Origin: Roseibium album
Lineage (GTDB): Bacteria > Pseudomonadota > Alphaproteobacteria > Rhizobiales > Stappiaceae
Length of the DNA: 64,000 bases
Direction of reading: 5' to 3'
Assembly: GCA_001404055.1 (NCBI GenBank)
Contig: CXTY01000016.1
Span: 62,001-126,000 of the forward strand
Shown here: positions 11,772-22,571 of the stretch, piece after piece
How the letters are laid out: each line of letters opens with the position of its first letter
Numbering within the stretch: the stretch's first letter is position 1
Made by a program: the position numbers and the translations under genes
Notes under the pieces: generated by a model
The model's database searches: none
Told to the model about the DNA's origin: nothing
What the model saw: the letters and a program-made list of their open reading frames with translations, nothing else

Positions 11772-12545
11772 CTATTCGCCGGACAAAAACACATCACCTG
11801 CGTAGATCGTCCGTTGCCGGCCATCATCCTGCTTCAACACAAGATGGCCGCGCGCGTCCAGATCGGCAAAAATGCCGGTAATTTCATCCCCGGCAGTCCG
11901 CACCGAGATTTCCTTGCCCAAGTGCGCTGCCCGTTTGAGCCAAAGCCTTCGAATGGTTTCAAAACCGCCTGGTTGTTTCCATTGATCCAGAAAACCAGAC
12001 ATCGTCAAAAGAAGAGCTTCAAACAGTCTTTCTGCGAGAACCTGGTATCCAAGGCTTCTCAAGTCTGTAGCCTGATACAGCGTCAGCGGTGGATGCGAAA
12101 CACAATTCACGCCAAAACCGATAACAACTGCCTGTCGACCATCTTCAAGGGTTTCCGCTTCAAGCAGAATCCCGGAAAGTTTTGCGCCATTGACCAGAAG
12201 ATCGTTGGGCCATTTCAATTCGACCAATTGCAGAGCACCAGTCGACTGATCGACGGCTTCCGCAAGCGCGACCGCGGCTGCCAACGGCAGCTCACCAATA
12301 CGGTCTGCTGGCTGAGGATCAATCAACAGAAGGCTGGCAAAGAGGTTTCCCGGAGGGGATGACCAGTCTCGCCCGCGCCGGCCGCGACCTTCAGATTGCA
12401 CTTTTGCGCGAATCCAGAGGTTGCCTGGATGCCCGGCCTGTGCACGGTCAAAACACAGGGAATTTGTCGACCCGACCGTGTCGTGCTCTTCAAAACGAAA
12501 ATCTGGCGCACCAGGCGCCAGTTTCTCAGTTCCCTGGCTTGTCAT
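11772..12545 (-). CDS. birA: Biotin-[acetyl-CoA-carboxylase] ligase
   Basis: BirA activates biotin with ATP and attaches it to the carboxyl carrier protein (EC 6.3.4.15). The 257-residue protein shows EEHDTVGSTNSLCFDRAQAG, the biotin/ATP loop AKVQSEGRGRRGRDWSSPPG (a variant of GRGRxGRxW) and ELKWPNDLLVNGAKLSGILL. There is no N-terminal helix-turn-helix, so it is a ligase only and not a repressor. It begins eight bases after the nuoN stop and is probably translated from the long nuo message. Confidence 0.93.
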   Translation of the reverse strand: MTSQGTEKLAPGAPDFRFEEHDTVGSTNSLCFDRAQAGHPGNLWIRAKVQSEGRGRRGRDWSSPPGNLFASLLLIDPQPADRIGELPLAAAVALAEAVDQSTGALQLVELKWPNDLLVNGAKLSGILLEAETLEDGRQAVVIGFGVNCVSHPPLTLYQATDLRSLGYQVLAERLFEALLLTMSGFLDQWKQPGGFETIRRLWLKRAAHLGKEISVRTAGDEITGIFADLDARGHLVLKQDDGRQRTIYAGDVFLSGE

Positions 12546-12553
12546 CGGACCTG

Positions 12554-13993
12554 TCAGAACAACGATTGCGCGGCAGCGGTTGTGGCGTTGACCACATGCG
12601 CCGGCGCCAGCCAGAACAGGACGACAAAGACGCTGGACAATCCCAGGACGACCCGCAATTCCATCGGCATCGCCTGAAACCCTTCAACCGGCTCGTCAAA
12701 GAACATCACCTTGATGATCCGCAGGTAATAGAAGGCTCCGACAACGGACATTACCACGCCGATGATCGCCAGCGGATAAAGCCCGGCTTCAACAGCTGCA
12801 ACGAACACGTACCATTTGCCGAAGAAACCGACCAAAGGCGGAATTCCTGCCAATGAGAACATCAGAAGCGCAAGCAGGATCGCCATTGGCAGATTGGTTT
12901 GCGACAGTCCGGAAAGATCGTCAATCTCTTCCACCATGCCGTCCTTACGGCGCATGGACAGAATGCAGGCAAACACACCAAGGGTCATGCCGAGGTAAGC
13001 AAACATGTAGAAGATTACGCCTTCCACACCGGTTTGCGTACCCGCAGCCAGGCCGACCAGCGCATACCCCATATGACCGATTGAAGAATACGCCATCAGT
13101 CGCTTGAGATTACGCTGCGCGATGGCGGCAAAAGAGCCAAGAGCCATCGAAGCGATCGACACGAAAACAATGACCTGCTGCCAGTCGCTGGTCACCGGGT
13201 GGAATGCTTCGATGACAATGCGGACCAGCATACCCATGGCCGCTACTTTCGGAGCCGCCGCCAGGAAAGCGGTAACCGGTGTTGGAGCGCCCTCATAGAC
13301 GTCCGGCGTCCACATGTGGAACGGCACCACGGATATTTTAAAGGCAAGTCCGGCGAGAATGAATGTTAGACCGATGATTAGACCGATCGATGCGCCCCCG
13401 TGTGACAGAGCAGCTGCAATGCCGGCATAGGAAACCTGACCGGAAAAGCCGTAGACCAGCGACATGCCGTAAAGCAGCATGCCGGAGGATAGCGCGCCCA
13501 AAACGAAGTACTTCAAGCCTGCCTCTGTGGACCGGACGCTGTCGCGATTTATCGCGGCAACCACATAGAGCGCCAGGCTCTGCAGTTCCAGACCGAGGTA
13601 GAGCGCGATCATGTCGTTCGCCGAAAGCATCAGCATCATGCCGAGCGTCGCCAGAACAATCAGGATCGGATACTCGAAATGATCGAAAGACTGGCTCTTG
13701 GCATAGGCCCAGGACATGGCGATTGCGAAGAACGATCCAACCAGAACCAGAAGCTTCAGGAGATAGGCGAATTCGTCGAGAACGAACGATCCGCCGAATG
13801 TTTCACCAAACGCAGGCGCGAACAGCAGCACTAGGAATGTGCCGCCGAGTAGGCCCATTGCAACACCGAAGACAACATAACTGACACCCTTGCCGCCAAA
13901 GGCGCCAATCATCAGCAATACCATCGCTCCGAGGGCCAGGATGATCTCCGGCAGGACCGGCATGAGATCTGGCAATTGGGTCATGTCTGACAT
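12554..13993 (-). CDS. nuoN: NADH-quinone oxidoreductase subunit N
   Basis: NuoN is one of three antiporter-like proton-pumping subunits in the membrane arm of complex I (ND2 homologue). The 479-residue protein has about 14 hydrophobic helices. Conserved lysine-bearing stretches are visible in [20 protein letters not shown] and [20 protein letters not shown]. It follows nuoM by 23 bases. Length is normal for the family. Confidence 0.95.
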   Translation of the reverse strand: MSDMTQLPDLMPVLPEIILALGAMVLLMIGAFGGKGVSYVVFGVAMGLLGGTFLVLLFAPAFGETFGGSFVLDEFAYLLKLLVLVGSFFAIAMSWAYAKSQSFDHFEYPILIVLATLGMMLMLSANDMIALYLGLELQSLALYVVAAINRDSVRSTEAGLKYFVLGALSSGMLLYGMSLVYGFSGQVSYAGIAAALSHGGASIGLIIGLTFILAGLAFKISVVPFHMWTPDVYEGAPTPVTAFLAAAPKVAAMGMLVRIVIEAFHPVTSDWQQVIVFVSIASMALGSFAAIAQRNLKRLMAYSSIGHMGYALVGLAAGTQTGVEGVIFYMFAYLGMTLGVFACILSMRRKDGMVEEIDDLSGLSQTNLPMAILLALLMFSLAGIPPLVGFFGKWYVFVAAVEAGLYPLAIIGVVMSVVGAFYYLRIIKVMFFDEPVEGFQAMPMELRVVLGLSSVFVVLFWLAPAHVVNATTAAAQSLF

Positions 13994-14016
13994 AGCTCTG
14001 TCTCGTCCTCGAAGCC

Positions 14017-15543
14017 TTAGTGAGACGCTGCGGCGGCCGCCGCGTGCTGGGTAACCCCAGCAGCATCAAGCGCTGCAGTGTAGTTGTTGATGAGATTGTC
14101 GACCGCACCCTGGGTCACATCCAGGATTGCCATCGGATAGAACCCGAAGAAAATGGTCAATATGACCATCGGGAAGAGGATAACCTTCTCCCTGAGGTTC
14201 AAATCAAGGATCGACTTGAGGCTTTCCTTCTCTATCCCACCAAAGACAACCCGGCGGTAGAGAAAGAGCGCATAGGCAGCCGACAGGATCACACCGGTGG
14301 TTGCAAAGAACGCGACCCAGGTATTGACCTGGAAGGCACCCATCAGTGTCAGAATTTCACCGACAAAACCCGATGTGCCCGGCAACCCGACATTGGCCAT
14401 GGTGAAAATCAGAAACACCACCGCATATTTCGGCATCCGATTGACCAGGCCGCCGTAGGCGCTGATTTCACGTGTATGCATGCGGTCATAGATGACCCCC
14501 ACACAAAGGAAGAGCGCACCAGACACGATCCCGTGGGAAAGCATCTGGAAGATACCTCCCTGCACGCCCTGCGCGGTCATCGTGAAGATCCCCATCGTCA
14601 CGTAGCCCATGTGAGCAACGGAGGAATAGGCGATCAGTTTCTTGATGTCTTCCTGTGCCAACGCAACAAGCGACGTGTAAATGATCGCCAGGATGGACAG
14701 CGTATAGATCATCGGCGCAAACATGTCCGACGCAATCGGGAACATCGGCAGCGAAAACCGCAGGAAGCCATAGCCCCCGAGCTTCAGAAGAACACCAGCC
14801 AGAATGACAGACCCGGCAGTTGGCGCTTCGACGTGGGCGTCAGGCAACCAGGTGTGCACCGGCCACATGGGCATTTTAACAGCAAAGGACGCAAAGAACG
14901 CCAGCCAGAGCCAGGTCTGCATTTCTGCCGGGAAAGGATGCGCCAGCAGTTGTTCGATATCGGTCGTGCCCGCGTTCCAATACATCGCCATGATCGCGAT
15001 CAGCATCAGGACAGATCCGAGCAGCGTATAAAGGAAAAATTTGTAGGACGCGTAGACCCGGCGCGCGCCGCCCCACACCCCGATGATCAGGAACATCGGA
15101 ATGAGGCCAGCTTCGAAGAACACGTAGAAAACCACGATATCCAGCGCACAAAAAACGCCTATCATCAGAGTTTCCAGGACCAGAAACGCGATCATGTATT
15201 CCTTGACCCGCTTCTGTACGCTCTCCCACGAGGCAAGCACGCAGAAGGGCATCAGGAATGTGGTCAGGATAATGAACAGCACCGAAATGCCGTCGACACC
15301 CATCTTGTAATTGATGTCGCCACCGAGCCAGGCCTTGTTTTCAATGAACTGAAAACCCGGATTGGCGTAATCGAAATTGCCCCAGATGAACAGTGACAGC
15401 AAAAACGTAACGCTGGTGGTCACAAGCGCGACCATGCGAATGTTCTTCTTGCTGCCTTCGTCATCCCCCGGAACCAGGAGAATGAAGAGCACGCCAAGGA
15501 GCGGCAAAAAGGTCGTGAGTGACAGAATTGGCCAGTCAATCAT
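14017..15543 (-). CDS. nuoM: NADH-quinone oxidoreductase subunit M
   Basis: NuoM is the ND4-like antiporter subunit of complex I. The 508-residue protein has many membrane helices; helix 5 with the coupling glutamate is in [20 protein letters not shown], and the lysine helices are in [20 protein letters not shown] and [20 protein letters not shown]. Its ATG shares one base with the nuoL stop codon (TAATG at 15541-15545), so translation of the two is coupled. The C-terminus is alanine-rich ([10 protein letters not shown]). Confidence 0.96.
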   Translation of the reverse strand: MIDWPILSLTTFLPLLGVLFILLVPGDDEGSKKNIRMVALVTTSVTFLLSLFIWGNFDYANPGFQFIENKAWLGGDINYKMGVDGISVLFIILTTFLMPFCVLASWESVQKRVKEYMIAFLVLETLMIGVFCALDIVVFYVFFEAGLIPMFLIIGVWGGARRVYASYKFFLYTLLGSVLMLIAIMAMYWNAGTTDIEQLLAHPFPAEMQTWLWLAFFASFAVKMPMWPVHTWLPDAHVEAPTAGSVILAGVLLKLGGYGFLRFSLPMFPIASDMFAPMIYTLSILAIIYTSLVALAQEDIKKLIAYSSVAHMGYVTMGIFTMTAQGVQGGIFQMLSHGIVSGALFLCVGVIYDRMHTREISAYGGLVNRMPKYAVVFLIFTMANVGLPGTSGFVGEILTLMGAFQVNTWVAFFATTGVILSAAYALFLYRRVVFGGIEKESLKSILDLNLREKVILFPMVILTIFFGFYPMAILDVTQGAVDNLINNYTAALDAAGVTQHAAAAAASH

Positions 15544-17546
15544 TAGTGAGCACCCCCGCCGGTGCCCGCACCGGTGAACATCGACCAGGTGATGAGCGCC
15601 GCTACGCCGATCAGCATCGCAAATGCATAGTGATAGAGATATCCGGTCTGCAACCTGACGACCCAGGACGTGACATTCTGCACTCTGGCAGCGATCCCGT
15701 TCGGGCCATACCCGTCGATCACAGTGCCATCACCCTTCTTCCAAAGGACACGGCCGATCCACATTGCAGGACGGACAAAGATGAAATCGTAGAGTTCGTC
15801 GAAATACCACTTGTTGAGCAGGAACTGATAGAGCCCGTGATGGCGCTCCGCCAGCCGCTTCGGCGTTTCCGGCGAGCGAATGTAGAACTGATAGGCAACC
15901 AGGAAACCAAGCAGCATCATAACGAAGGGTGACACTTTCACCCATCCCGGCACACCGTGCATGTCATGCAACACGTGGTTTGTTTCGCTGGTGAACAGAG
16001 AACCATTCCAGAAGGCATCGTAGCTTGCGCCATAGAAGGAGCCGTAGAAGACCATTCCGGCAAGCGTTGCACCAATGGCCAAAACGAACAGCGGCACAGT
16101 CATGACCAGTGGCGATTCATGAACATGCTTCATGACATCAACCGGTGCCCGTGGCTTGCCATGGAAGGTCATGAACGTCAGGCGCCAGGAATAGAAGGAC
16201 GTTAGTGCCGCGGCGATCACTGTCAACCAGAAGCCGTAGAGCGCCATCGGATTGGCATGATCGCCAATCGAACCTGCAAAGGCAGCTTCAATGATCGCAT
16301 CCTTGGAGATAAAGCCTGCGAAACCGAGGTGCGTGAACGGAATGCCAACACCAGTCAAAGCCAAGGTACCAATCATCATGGTCCAATAGGTGACCGGAAT
16401 GTGCTTCCTGAGGCCTCCCATCTTGCGCATGTCCTGCTCATCGGAGACCGCATGGATCACAGACCCGGCACACAGGAACAGCAGTGCCTTAAAGAAGGCG
16501 TGCGTGAACAGGTGGAAGATGCCGATTGAATAGGCTCCAACCCCAAGCGCCACAAACATGTAGCCAAGCTGGGAACAGGTCGAATAGGCAATCACGCGCT
16601 TGATGTCGTTTTGCACCAGCCCAATTGTTGCTGCGAAAAACGCGGTCGTTGCACCAAAGAACACAATGACGATCTGCGCGGTATGGGACAGCTCCATCAG
16701 CGGCGACAGACGCGCCACCATGAAGACACCAGCGGTCACCATGGTTGCTGCGTGAATCAGTGCGGAAACCGGCGTCGGGCCTTCCATCGCGTCAGGCAAC
16801 CAGGTATGCAGAAGGAACTGCGCCGACTTGCCCATTGCACCCATGAACAGCAACAGACAGATAACTGTCATGGCGCCCTGAGGATTCAGATGGTAGCCAA
16901 GGAATGACATGACCTCTTGGTCGCCTTGGATGAAAGTCGGCGCATCGTTGAATATCGTCGTGAAATCGATGCTCTGGAAAACGTAGAAAACACCGAAGAT
17001 ACCAAGTGCGAATCCGAAGTCACCAACGCGGTTGACGACAAAGGCTTTGATCGCGGCGGCGTTTGCTGACGGTTTCTTGTACCAGAAACCGATCAACAGG
17101 TAAGACGCCAGACCAACGCCTTCCCAGCCGAAGAACATTTGCAGCAGATTGTTCGCAGTTACCAACGACAGCATAGCGAAGGTGAAAAGCGACAGATAGG
17201 CAAAGAAACGCGGTCGGTGCGGATCGTGGTGCATGTAGCCGATTGAATAGACATGCACCAACGCCGAAACGGTGTTGACCACGACCAGCATCACGGCAGT
17301 CAGCGTATCGACCTTGATTTCCCAGGACACTTTCAGATTACCGGCGTCCATCCAGCGGAACAGTTCGATGATCTGTGCTTCAGCACCACCAAGCCAGAAG
17401 CCGAAGAAAGCGATCCAGGAAAGCAGCGCGGCAAGGATAAGCAGCCCGCTGGTTATATATTCACTCGCCTTGGCACCAATTGAACGTCCAAACAAGCCAG
17501 CAATCAGGAAGCCGATCAGCGGCAGGAACAGGATTGTAAAATACAT
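15543..17546 (-). CDS. nuoL: NADH-quinone oxidoreductase subunit L
   Basis: NuoL is the distal ND5-like proton-pumping subunit, whose long lateral helix spans the membrane arm. The 667-residue protein contains [20 protein letters not shown], the conserved [20 protein letters not shown] and [20 protein letters not shown]. The C-terminal part, rich in hydrophobic residues, supplies the lateral helix and last transmembrane anchor ([20 protein letters not shown]). It starts six bases after the nuoK stop and overlaps nuoM by one base. Confidence 0.96.
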   Translation of the reverse strand: MYFTILFLPLIGFLIAGLFGRSIGAKASEYITSGLLILAALLSWIAFFGFWLGGAEAQIIELFRWMDAGNLKVSWEIKVDTLTAVMLVVVNTVSALVHVYSIGYMHHDPHRPRFFAYLSLFTFAMLSLVTANNLLQMFFGWEGVGLASYLLIGFWYKKPSANAAAIKAFVVNRVGDFGFALGIFGVFYVFQSIDFTTIFNDAPTFIQGDQEVMSFLGYHLNPQGAMTVICLLLFMGAMGKSAQFLLHTWLPDAMEGPTPVSALIHAATMVTAGVFMVARLSPLMELSHTAQIVIVFFGATTAFFAATIGLVQNDIKRVIAYSTCSQLGYMFVALGVGAYSIGIFHLFTHAFFKALLFLCAGSVIHAVSDEQDMRKMGGLRKHIPVTYWTMMIGTLALTGVGIPFTHLGFAGFISKDAIIEAAFAGSIGDHANPMALYGFWLTVIAAALTSFYSWRLTFMTFHGKPRAPVDVMKHVHESPLVMTVPLFVLAIGATLAGMVFYGSFYGASYDAFWNGSLFTSETNHVLHDMHGVPGWVKVSPFVMMLLGFLVAYQFYIRSPETPKRLAERHHGLYQFLLNKWYFDELYDFIFVRPAMWIGRVLWKKGDGTVIDGYGPNGIAARVQNVTSWVVRLQTGYLYHYAFAMLIGVAALITWSMFTGAGTGGGAH

Positions 17547-17552
17547 CAGTCC

Positions 17553-17861
17553 CTACCCTTTCATCACGTTGACATCTTCCACGGCGATAGAGCCGCGGTT
17601 CCGGTGGAAGACCACCAGGATCGCAAGACCAATCGCAGCTTCAGCTGCGGCAACGGTGAGAACCAGCATGGTGAAGACCTGCCCCATCATGTCGCCAAGG
17701 AACGACGAAAAGGCGACAAAGTTGATGTTCACCGCGAGCAGAAGCAGCTCGATGGACATCAAGATGACGATCACATTTTTCCTGTTCAGGAAGATTCCGA
17801 AAATCCCGATTGTGAACAGAATCGCCGCGACCGACAAATAGTGCGACAGACCGATTTCCAT
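17553..17861 (-). CDS. nuoK: NADH-quinone oxidoreductase subunit K
   Basis: NuoK (ND4L) is a three-helix subunit of the complex I membrane arm. The 102-residue product has the two membrane-embedded glutamates expected, in [20 protein letters not shown] and [20 protein letters not shown]. Length and position between nuoJ and nuoL are canonical. Confidence 0.95.
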   Translation of the reverse strand: MEIGLSHYLSVAAILFTIGIFGIFLNRKNVIVILMSIELLLLAVNINFVAFSSFLGDMMGQVFTMLVLTVAAAEAAIGLAILVVFHRNRGSIAVEDVNVMKG

Positions 17862-17957
17862 GGGCGCCTCGCCGTGCTCCCCTCGTTTACCCCAACCGGA
17901 AACTGCACGGAGGAGCGTGCCTGTTTCCGGACTATCTCAAAACGCAATCTTGTTGCG

Positions 17958-18572
17958 CTAAAGTCCCTTGCCCGTCTCGACCTTCCGGACTTCAATGGCA
18001 GCATCTCGCGTGCGGCCAACCTGTTCCGGAATGCTTTGACGTCTGACATTTGGCTTGTGGCGCAGTGTCAGGACGATCGCCCCGATCATTGCCACGAGCA
18101 GCACCAGGCCAGCGACCTGGAAGTAAAAGATGTACTTCGTGTAAAGCACCGATCCGAGCGCCTGAATGTTGCTGGTCTCGCTCAGTGCGGGCATCGGTTC
18201 AGCGCCGTGATTCAGGATCTCAGGTGAAATGACCCAGGCACCAACCCCCATCAGCAACTCAACCATCAGGATCAGTCCGACCAGACCACCAATCGGCAGA
18301 TACTGCAGAAAGCCCTGTCGTAGCTCGACAAAGTCCACGTCGAGCATCATGACGACGAACAGGAACAGGACCGCAACCGCTCCGACGTAGACAACAACAA
18401 GAAGCAGAGCCAGATACTCAGCGCCCAAAAGAATGAACAGACCCGCAGAATTCACAAACGCCAGGATCAGAAACAGAACCGAGGTCACCGGATTGCGGGA
18501 CGCGATCACCATCAAGCCGGACGCAAGAGTGACGCCGGCAAAAAGGTAGAAAAAAAGTGCGTTCAGGATCAT
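17958..18572 (-). CDS. nuoJ: NADH-quinone oxidoreductase subunit J
   Basis: NuoJ (ND6) is a membrane subunit with five helices next to the quinone-channel end of complex I. The 204-residue protein includes the conserved EYLALLLVVVYVGAVAVLFL and FVVMMLDVDFVELRQGFLQY. The C-terminal tail after VAMIGAIVLTLRHKPNVRRQ is charged and cytoplasmic. The gap to nuoK is 96 bases, larger than elsewhere in the cluster. Confidence 0.94.
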   Translation of the reverse strand: MILNALFFYLFAGVTLASGLMVIASRNPVTSVLFLILAFVNSAGLFILLGAEYLALLLVVVYVGAVAVLFLFVVMMLDVDFVELRQGFLQYLPIGGLVGLILMVELLMGVGAWVISPEILNHGAEPMPALSETSNIQALGSVLYTKYIFYFQVAGLVLLVAMIGAIVLTLRHKPNVRRQSIPEQVGRTRDAAIEVRKVETGKGL

Positions 18573-18661
18573 GTCAAAGACCTGTGTGTCGATGGCCGTC
18601 GGGCCGGAGATGCGGAGCCAGGCCGGATTGCCAGGCTGAAGTCGAAGTAACTGAGTAGCTC

Positions 18662-19150
18662 CTAGCGGTAAGGAGCATCCATTTCAATGTTGCGCGCGAT
18701 CTCGCGTTCCCAGCGATCGCCGTTCGCAAGCAACTTGTCCTTGTCGTAATAAAGCTCTTCACGTGTTTCGGTCGCGAATTCGAAGTTCGGTCCCTCTACA
18801 ATCGCATCCACCGGGCAGGCTTCCTGACAGAAGCCGCAGTAAATGCATTTGACCATGTCAATGTCGTAGCGTGTGGTTCGCCGCGTGCCATCGTTGCGGC
18901 GAGGTCCTGCTTCGATAGTGATTGCCTGCGCAGGACAAATGGCTTCACACAACTTGCATGCAATACAACGCTCTTCACCGTTCGGATAACGGCGCAAGGC
19001 ATGTTCACCGCGAAAGCGTGGACTAACCGGTCCTTTTTCGAACGGATAGTTGACCGTTGGTTTCGGCTTGAAGAAGTAACGCATGGCCAGAATGAAGGCC
19101 GATACGAACTCCTGCAGAAACAGCGATTTGACGGCTTGACTAAGTCCCAT
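18662..19150 (-). CDS. nuoI: NADH-quinone oxidoreductase subunit I, two [4Fe-4S] ferredoxin
   Basis: NuoI carries clusters N6a and N6b in the peripheral arm and passes electrons toward NuoB. The 162-residue protein has both cluster motifs, [12 protein letters not shown] and [13 protein letters not shown] use the ATG at 19150 ([19 protein letters not shown]), the typical family N-terminus; an in-frame start 16 codons earlier exists. The preceding gene is a small membrane protein that is not a normal complex I subunit. Confidence 0.95.
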   Translation of the reverse strand: MGLSQAVKSLFLQEFVSAFILAMRYFFKPKPTVNYPFEKGPVSPRFRGEHALRRYPNGEERCIACKLCEAICPAQAITIEAGPRRNDGTRRTTRYDIDMVKCIYCGFCQEACPVDAIVEGPNFEFATETREELYYDKDKLLANGDRWEREIARNIEMDAPYR

Positions 19151-19170
19151 CGCTAAATGCCTCTCTTTCC

Positions 19171-19425
19171 TCAACCAGTCAGCAGACTGGCGGCCCAATA
19201 TCCGATAATCGGAAATCCGATCACCGGAACCCCAAAAACCAATGCGCCGAATAGCGCTTTATACCTGGCGACAACACCACCGTCGCCACCAGCTTGTTTG
19301 TTCTTCGTCTCCAGCGCCTGAAGCATACCCTTCAGAATCTTGTAATCGATCCAGCCGACATAAAATCCGACTGCGGCACCGATTACACCGGCCAGAGAGA
19401 TACTTACCCCGATGTCGGAGCCCAT
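19171..19425 (-). CDS. Small membrane protein of unknown function inside the nuo operon
   Basis: The frame from ATG 19425 encodes 84 residues starting [20 protein letters not shown]. There are two hydrophobic segments ([20 protein letters not shown] and [20 protein letters not shown]) around a polar middle ([18 protein letters not shown]). The ATG lies inside the last codons of nuoH, overlapping by 22 bases, which suggests translational coupling. The stop is 20 bases before the nuoI ATG. I do not recognise the family. Options are an accessory or assembly factor of complex I or a lineage-specific passenger gene. Confidence 0.7.
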   Translation of the reverse strand: MGSDIGVSISLAGVIGAAVGFYVGWIDYKILKGMLQALETKNKQAGGDGGVVARYKALFGALVFGVPVIGFPIIGYWAASLLTG

Positions 19426-20465
19426 CCCATCACCATCAGCACTGCCGCAACAACCACAACCATGCCAAGCGACAGCGGCAGAAACACTTTCCATCCGAGG
19501 CGCATCAGCTGGTCATAGCGGTAGCGCGGCACCATTGCCTTCACCATCGCGAACATGAAGAATCCAAGGAAACACTTCAGCAGGAACCAGACGACACCCG
19601 GAACCCAGGTGAACGGCGCAAAATCCAACGGAGGCAACCAGCCACCCATGAAGAAGATCGTCATGAGTGCGCACATCAGGCAGATAGCGACATATTCGCC
19701 GAGCATGAACATCATGTAAGGCGTGGAGCCATACTCCACCATGAAGCCTGCGACCAGCTCTGATTCTGCTTCCGCAAGATCGAACGGTGGACGGTTTGTT
19801 TCGGCAAGGGCTGAAACAAAGAACACAACAAACATCGGGAACAGCGGTAGCCAGTACCAGTTCAGGAACGTAAGCCACGGCACGCCGAGCATATCGGCAA
19901 GCCCGGTTTGTTGCGCAAGAACAATACCCGACAAATTCAATGTGCCAGCACACAAAAGTACTGTGACGATTACGAAGCCGATCGACACTTCGTAAGAAAC
20001 CATTTGCGCGGCGGACCGCAAGGCTGACAGGAACGGGTACTTCGAGTTCGACGCCCACCCACCAATGATCACACCGTAAACCTCAAGTGAGGAAACGGCG
20101 AAAACAAATAGTACACCAATATTGATATTGGAGATCACCCATCCGTCTGCCACTGGAATAACCGACCAGGCGGTCAACGCCAGGAGCACGGAAATCAGCG
20201 GTGCGAGCAGGAAAAGAACCTTGTTGGCACCGGACGGAATAACCGGTTCCTTCAGTACGAATTTCAGAAGATCGGCAAAACTCTGAAACAATCCCCAGGG
20301 ACCAACGACATTCGGGCCACGGCGGATCTGAACAGCGGCCCAGATTTTCCGGTCGGCATACAAAATGTAGGCGACAATCACCAGAAGCACGACCATCAGC
20401 AGAACGCTCTGCAGTGCCATCAGGAGGAATTGCCCCAAGTAGGTCGTCGTAAAGAACTCAACCAT
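19404..20465 (-). CDS. nuoH: NADH-quinone oxidoreductase subunit H
   Basis: NuoH (ND1) links the peripheral and membrane arms and forms much of the quinone pocket. The 353-residue protein has the conserved [40 protein letters not shown] (acidic loop lining the chamber) and [20 protein letters not shown]. It starts 16 bases after nuoG. Its last codons contain the start of the next small gene. Confidence 0.96.
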   Translation of the reverse strand: MVEFFTTTYLGQFLLMALQSVLLMVVLLVIVAYILYADRKIWAAVQIRRGPNVVGPWGLFQSFADLLKFVLKEPVIPSGANKVLFLLAPLISVLLALTAWSVIPVADGWVISNINIGVLFVFAVSSLEVYGVIIGGWASNSKYPFLSALRSAAQMVSYEVSIGFVIVTVLLCAGTLNLSGIVLAQQTGLADMLGVPWLTFLNWYWLPLFPMFVVFFVSALAETNRPPFDLAEAESELVAGFMVEYGSTPYMMFMLGEYVAICLMCALMTIFFMGGWLPPLDFAPFTWVPGVVWFLLKCFLGFFMFAMVKAMVPRYRYDQLMRLGWKVFLPLSLGMVVVVAAVLMVMGWAPTSG

Positions 20466-20481
20466 GTCAGTCCCCTACCCC

Positions 20482-22545
20482 TTATTCAGCTGCTTCAGCC
20501 GCGCGCGATTGCGCGAGCGCCGAACATTCCGCCATCACCTTGGAGGCACGAGCGATCGGATTGGTCAGATAAAAGTCCCGAACAGCATTGGAAAATCCAG
20601 CACTACCCATCTTTGCCGACCCCTTGGCCAGCTTGTAAATATCAGCGGCGTCACCAGCTTCGATCTCGTTGACGCTTGCCAAATGCGGAACTGCTTCGAA
20701 CAGTTTCGCACGCAACTCGCTGAGCGAGTCGAACTCAAGTGTCTGGCCAAGGCTTGCAGACATTGCCCGCAGGATGGCCCAGTCTTCCCGTGCATCACCC
20801 GGAGGAAATGCGGCCCGGTCACCCATCTGAACCCGGCCTTCGGTATTGACGAAGATCGACGACTTTTCGGTGTAGGCCGCACCAGGCAGGATCACGTCAG
20901 CGCGGTGCGCCCCGCGGTCACCATGCGTGCCCTGATAGACAACGAATGCGCCATCCGGCACGTCGACTTCATCAACCCCGAGCGCGAACAGAACATCAAG
21001 AGCGCCAGGCTCCAGCATTCCGCCACTATCCATTCCGCCTTTGCCTGGAACAAATCCAAGATCAAGCGCACCAACCTGAGAAGCTTCGGTATGGAGGATG
21101 TTGAAGCCGTTCCAGCCGTCCTTGACCACGCCGAGAGACTTTGCTGCGGCGGCAAGCGCCGCAAGAACTTTAGCCCCATCCGGACGGTTCAAAGCACCTT
21201 GACCAATGATGAACATCGGACGTTCGGCCTTCGCCGGAGCATGCTCAATAAATTGCTTGAGTGTGTCAGGCCCCGCGCCAAGATAAGTAACCGGATAGGT
21301 GAGGTCTGCGTTTTCGCCGATCAGGCCGATATGAACATCACCACGTGACCAGCGCTTCCTGATACGGGCGTTCAGCACCGGCGCCTCAAGACGCGGATTG
21401 GTGCCAATCAGCATGATTGCATCAGCTTCTTCAATTCCCTGAACGGTAGAGTTGAAGATGTAGCTGGCACGGCCGTTTTTTGGATGTAGCGGAGATCCCG
21501 GGAACCGGCTGTCGATGTTTGCAACACCCAGTTTGTCCATCAGGCTCTTGAGCGCGAACATGTCTTCAACGCCAGCAAGCTGACCTGCAAGTGCGCCGAT
21601 TTTGTCGGCGGACGTGCCCTTGACCTTATCAGCGATGATCTGGAATGCCTGCGTCCAGGACACCGGCTGAAGCTTTCCGTCAATCTTGGCGTATGGCCGG
21701 TCAAGACGTTGGGTTTTCAAGCCATCCCAGATGTACCGCGTTTTATCGGAGATCCACTCTTCGTTGACCTCTTCATTCAGCCGCGGCATCACACGCATGA
21801 CTTCCTTGCCGCGCGTATCAACGCGAATGGCGGAACCGAGCGCGTCCATGACGTCAACGCTTTCAGTTTTCGTCAACTCCCATGGGCGGGCGTGAAACTC
21901 GTAAGGCTTGGACGTCAGAGCGCCAACCGGGCATAGATCGACCACATTGCCCTGCAGTTCAGAAGAAAGCGCAGCCTCAAGATACGTTGTGATTTCAGCA
22001 TCTTCCCCGCGACCGATCAGACCCATGTCCGCGACACCGGCAACTTCGGTGGTGAAGCGAACGCAGCGCGTGCAGTGAATGCAGCGGGTCATGATGGTCT
22101 TGACGAGCGGGCCGATTTCCTTGTTTTCAACTGCGCGCTTGTTCTCGGCAAAACGTGACGCGTCAACACCATAGGCCATCGCCTGGTCCTGCAGGTCACA
22201 CTCGCCACCCTGATCGCAGATCGGGCAGTCCAGCGGGTGGTTGATGAGCAGGAACTCCATCACCCCCTCGCGCGCTTTCTTGACCATCTCGGACTTGGTG
22301 TCCACTACCGGCGGTTCGCCGTTGGGGCCTGGACGAAGATCCTTGACGCCCATGGCACAGGAGGCCGTCGGCTTGGGCGGTCCACCTTTCACTTCAACCA
22401 GGCACATGCGGCAGTTGCCGGCAATCGACAACCGGTCGTGATAACAAAAACGCGGAACCTCGGCTCCCGCCTCTTCACAGGCCTGAAGCAGTGTGTAGTC
22501 CGCCGGGACTTCCACTTCCTTGCCGTCGATGATGAGCTTCGTCAT
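20482..22545 (-). CDS. nuoG: NADH-quinone oxidoreductase subunit G
   Basis: NuoG is the large iron-sulfur subunit of the peripheral arm. The 687-residue protein begins with a ferredoxin fold binding [2Fe-2S] N1b (RFCYHDRLSIAGNCRMCLVE), then a His/Cys-ligated N5 site (HPLDCPICDQGGECDLQDQ) and N4 (CIHCTRCVRFTTEVAG). The rest is a molybdopterin-oxidoreductase-like domain that no longer binds the cofactor. Length is typical of alphaproteobacteria and mitochondria (75-kDa homologue). Confidence 0.96.
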   Translation of the reverse strand: MTKLIIDGKEVEVPADYTLLQACEEAGAEVPRFCYHDRLSIAGNCRMCLVEVKGGPPKPTASCAMGVKDLRPGPNGEPPVVDTKSEMVKKAREGVMEFLLINHPLDCPICDQGGECDLQDQAMAYGVDASRFAENKRAVENKEIGPLVKTIMTRCIHCTRCVRFTTEVAGVADMGLIGRGEDAEITTYLEAALSSELQGNVVDLCPVGALTSKPYEFHARPWELTKTESVDVMDALGSAIRVDTRGKEVMRVMPRLNEEVNEEWISDKTRYIWDGLKTQRLDRPYAKIDGKLQPVSWTQAFQIIADKVKGTSADKIGALAGQLAGVEDMFALKSLMDKLGVANIDSRFPGSPLHPKNGRASYIFNSTVQGIEEADAIMLIGTNPRLEAPVLNARIRKRWSRGDVHIGLIGENADLTYPVTYLGAGPDTLKQFIEHAPAKAERPMFIIGQGALNRPDGAKVLAALAAAAKSLGVVKDGWNGFNILHTEASQVGALDLGFVPGKGGMDSGGMLEPGALDVLFALGVDEVDVPDGAFVVYQGTHGDRGAHRADVILPGAAYTEKSSIFVNTEGRVQMGDRAAFPPGDAREDWAILRAMSASLGQTLEFDSLSELRAKLFEAVPHLASVNEIEAGDAADIYKLAKGSAKMGSAGFSNAVRDFYLTNPIARASKVMAECSALAQSRAAEAAE

Positions 22546-22571
22546 CCGTTGCTCTCCAAATCCCGTTCCGC

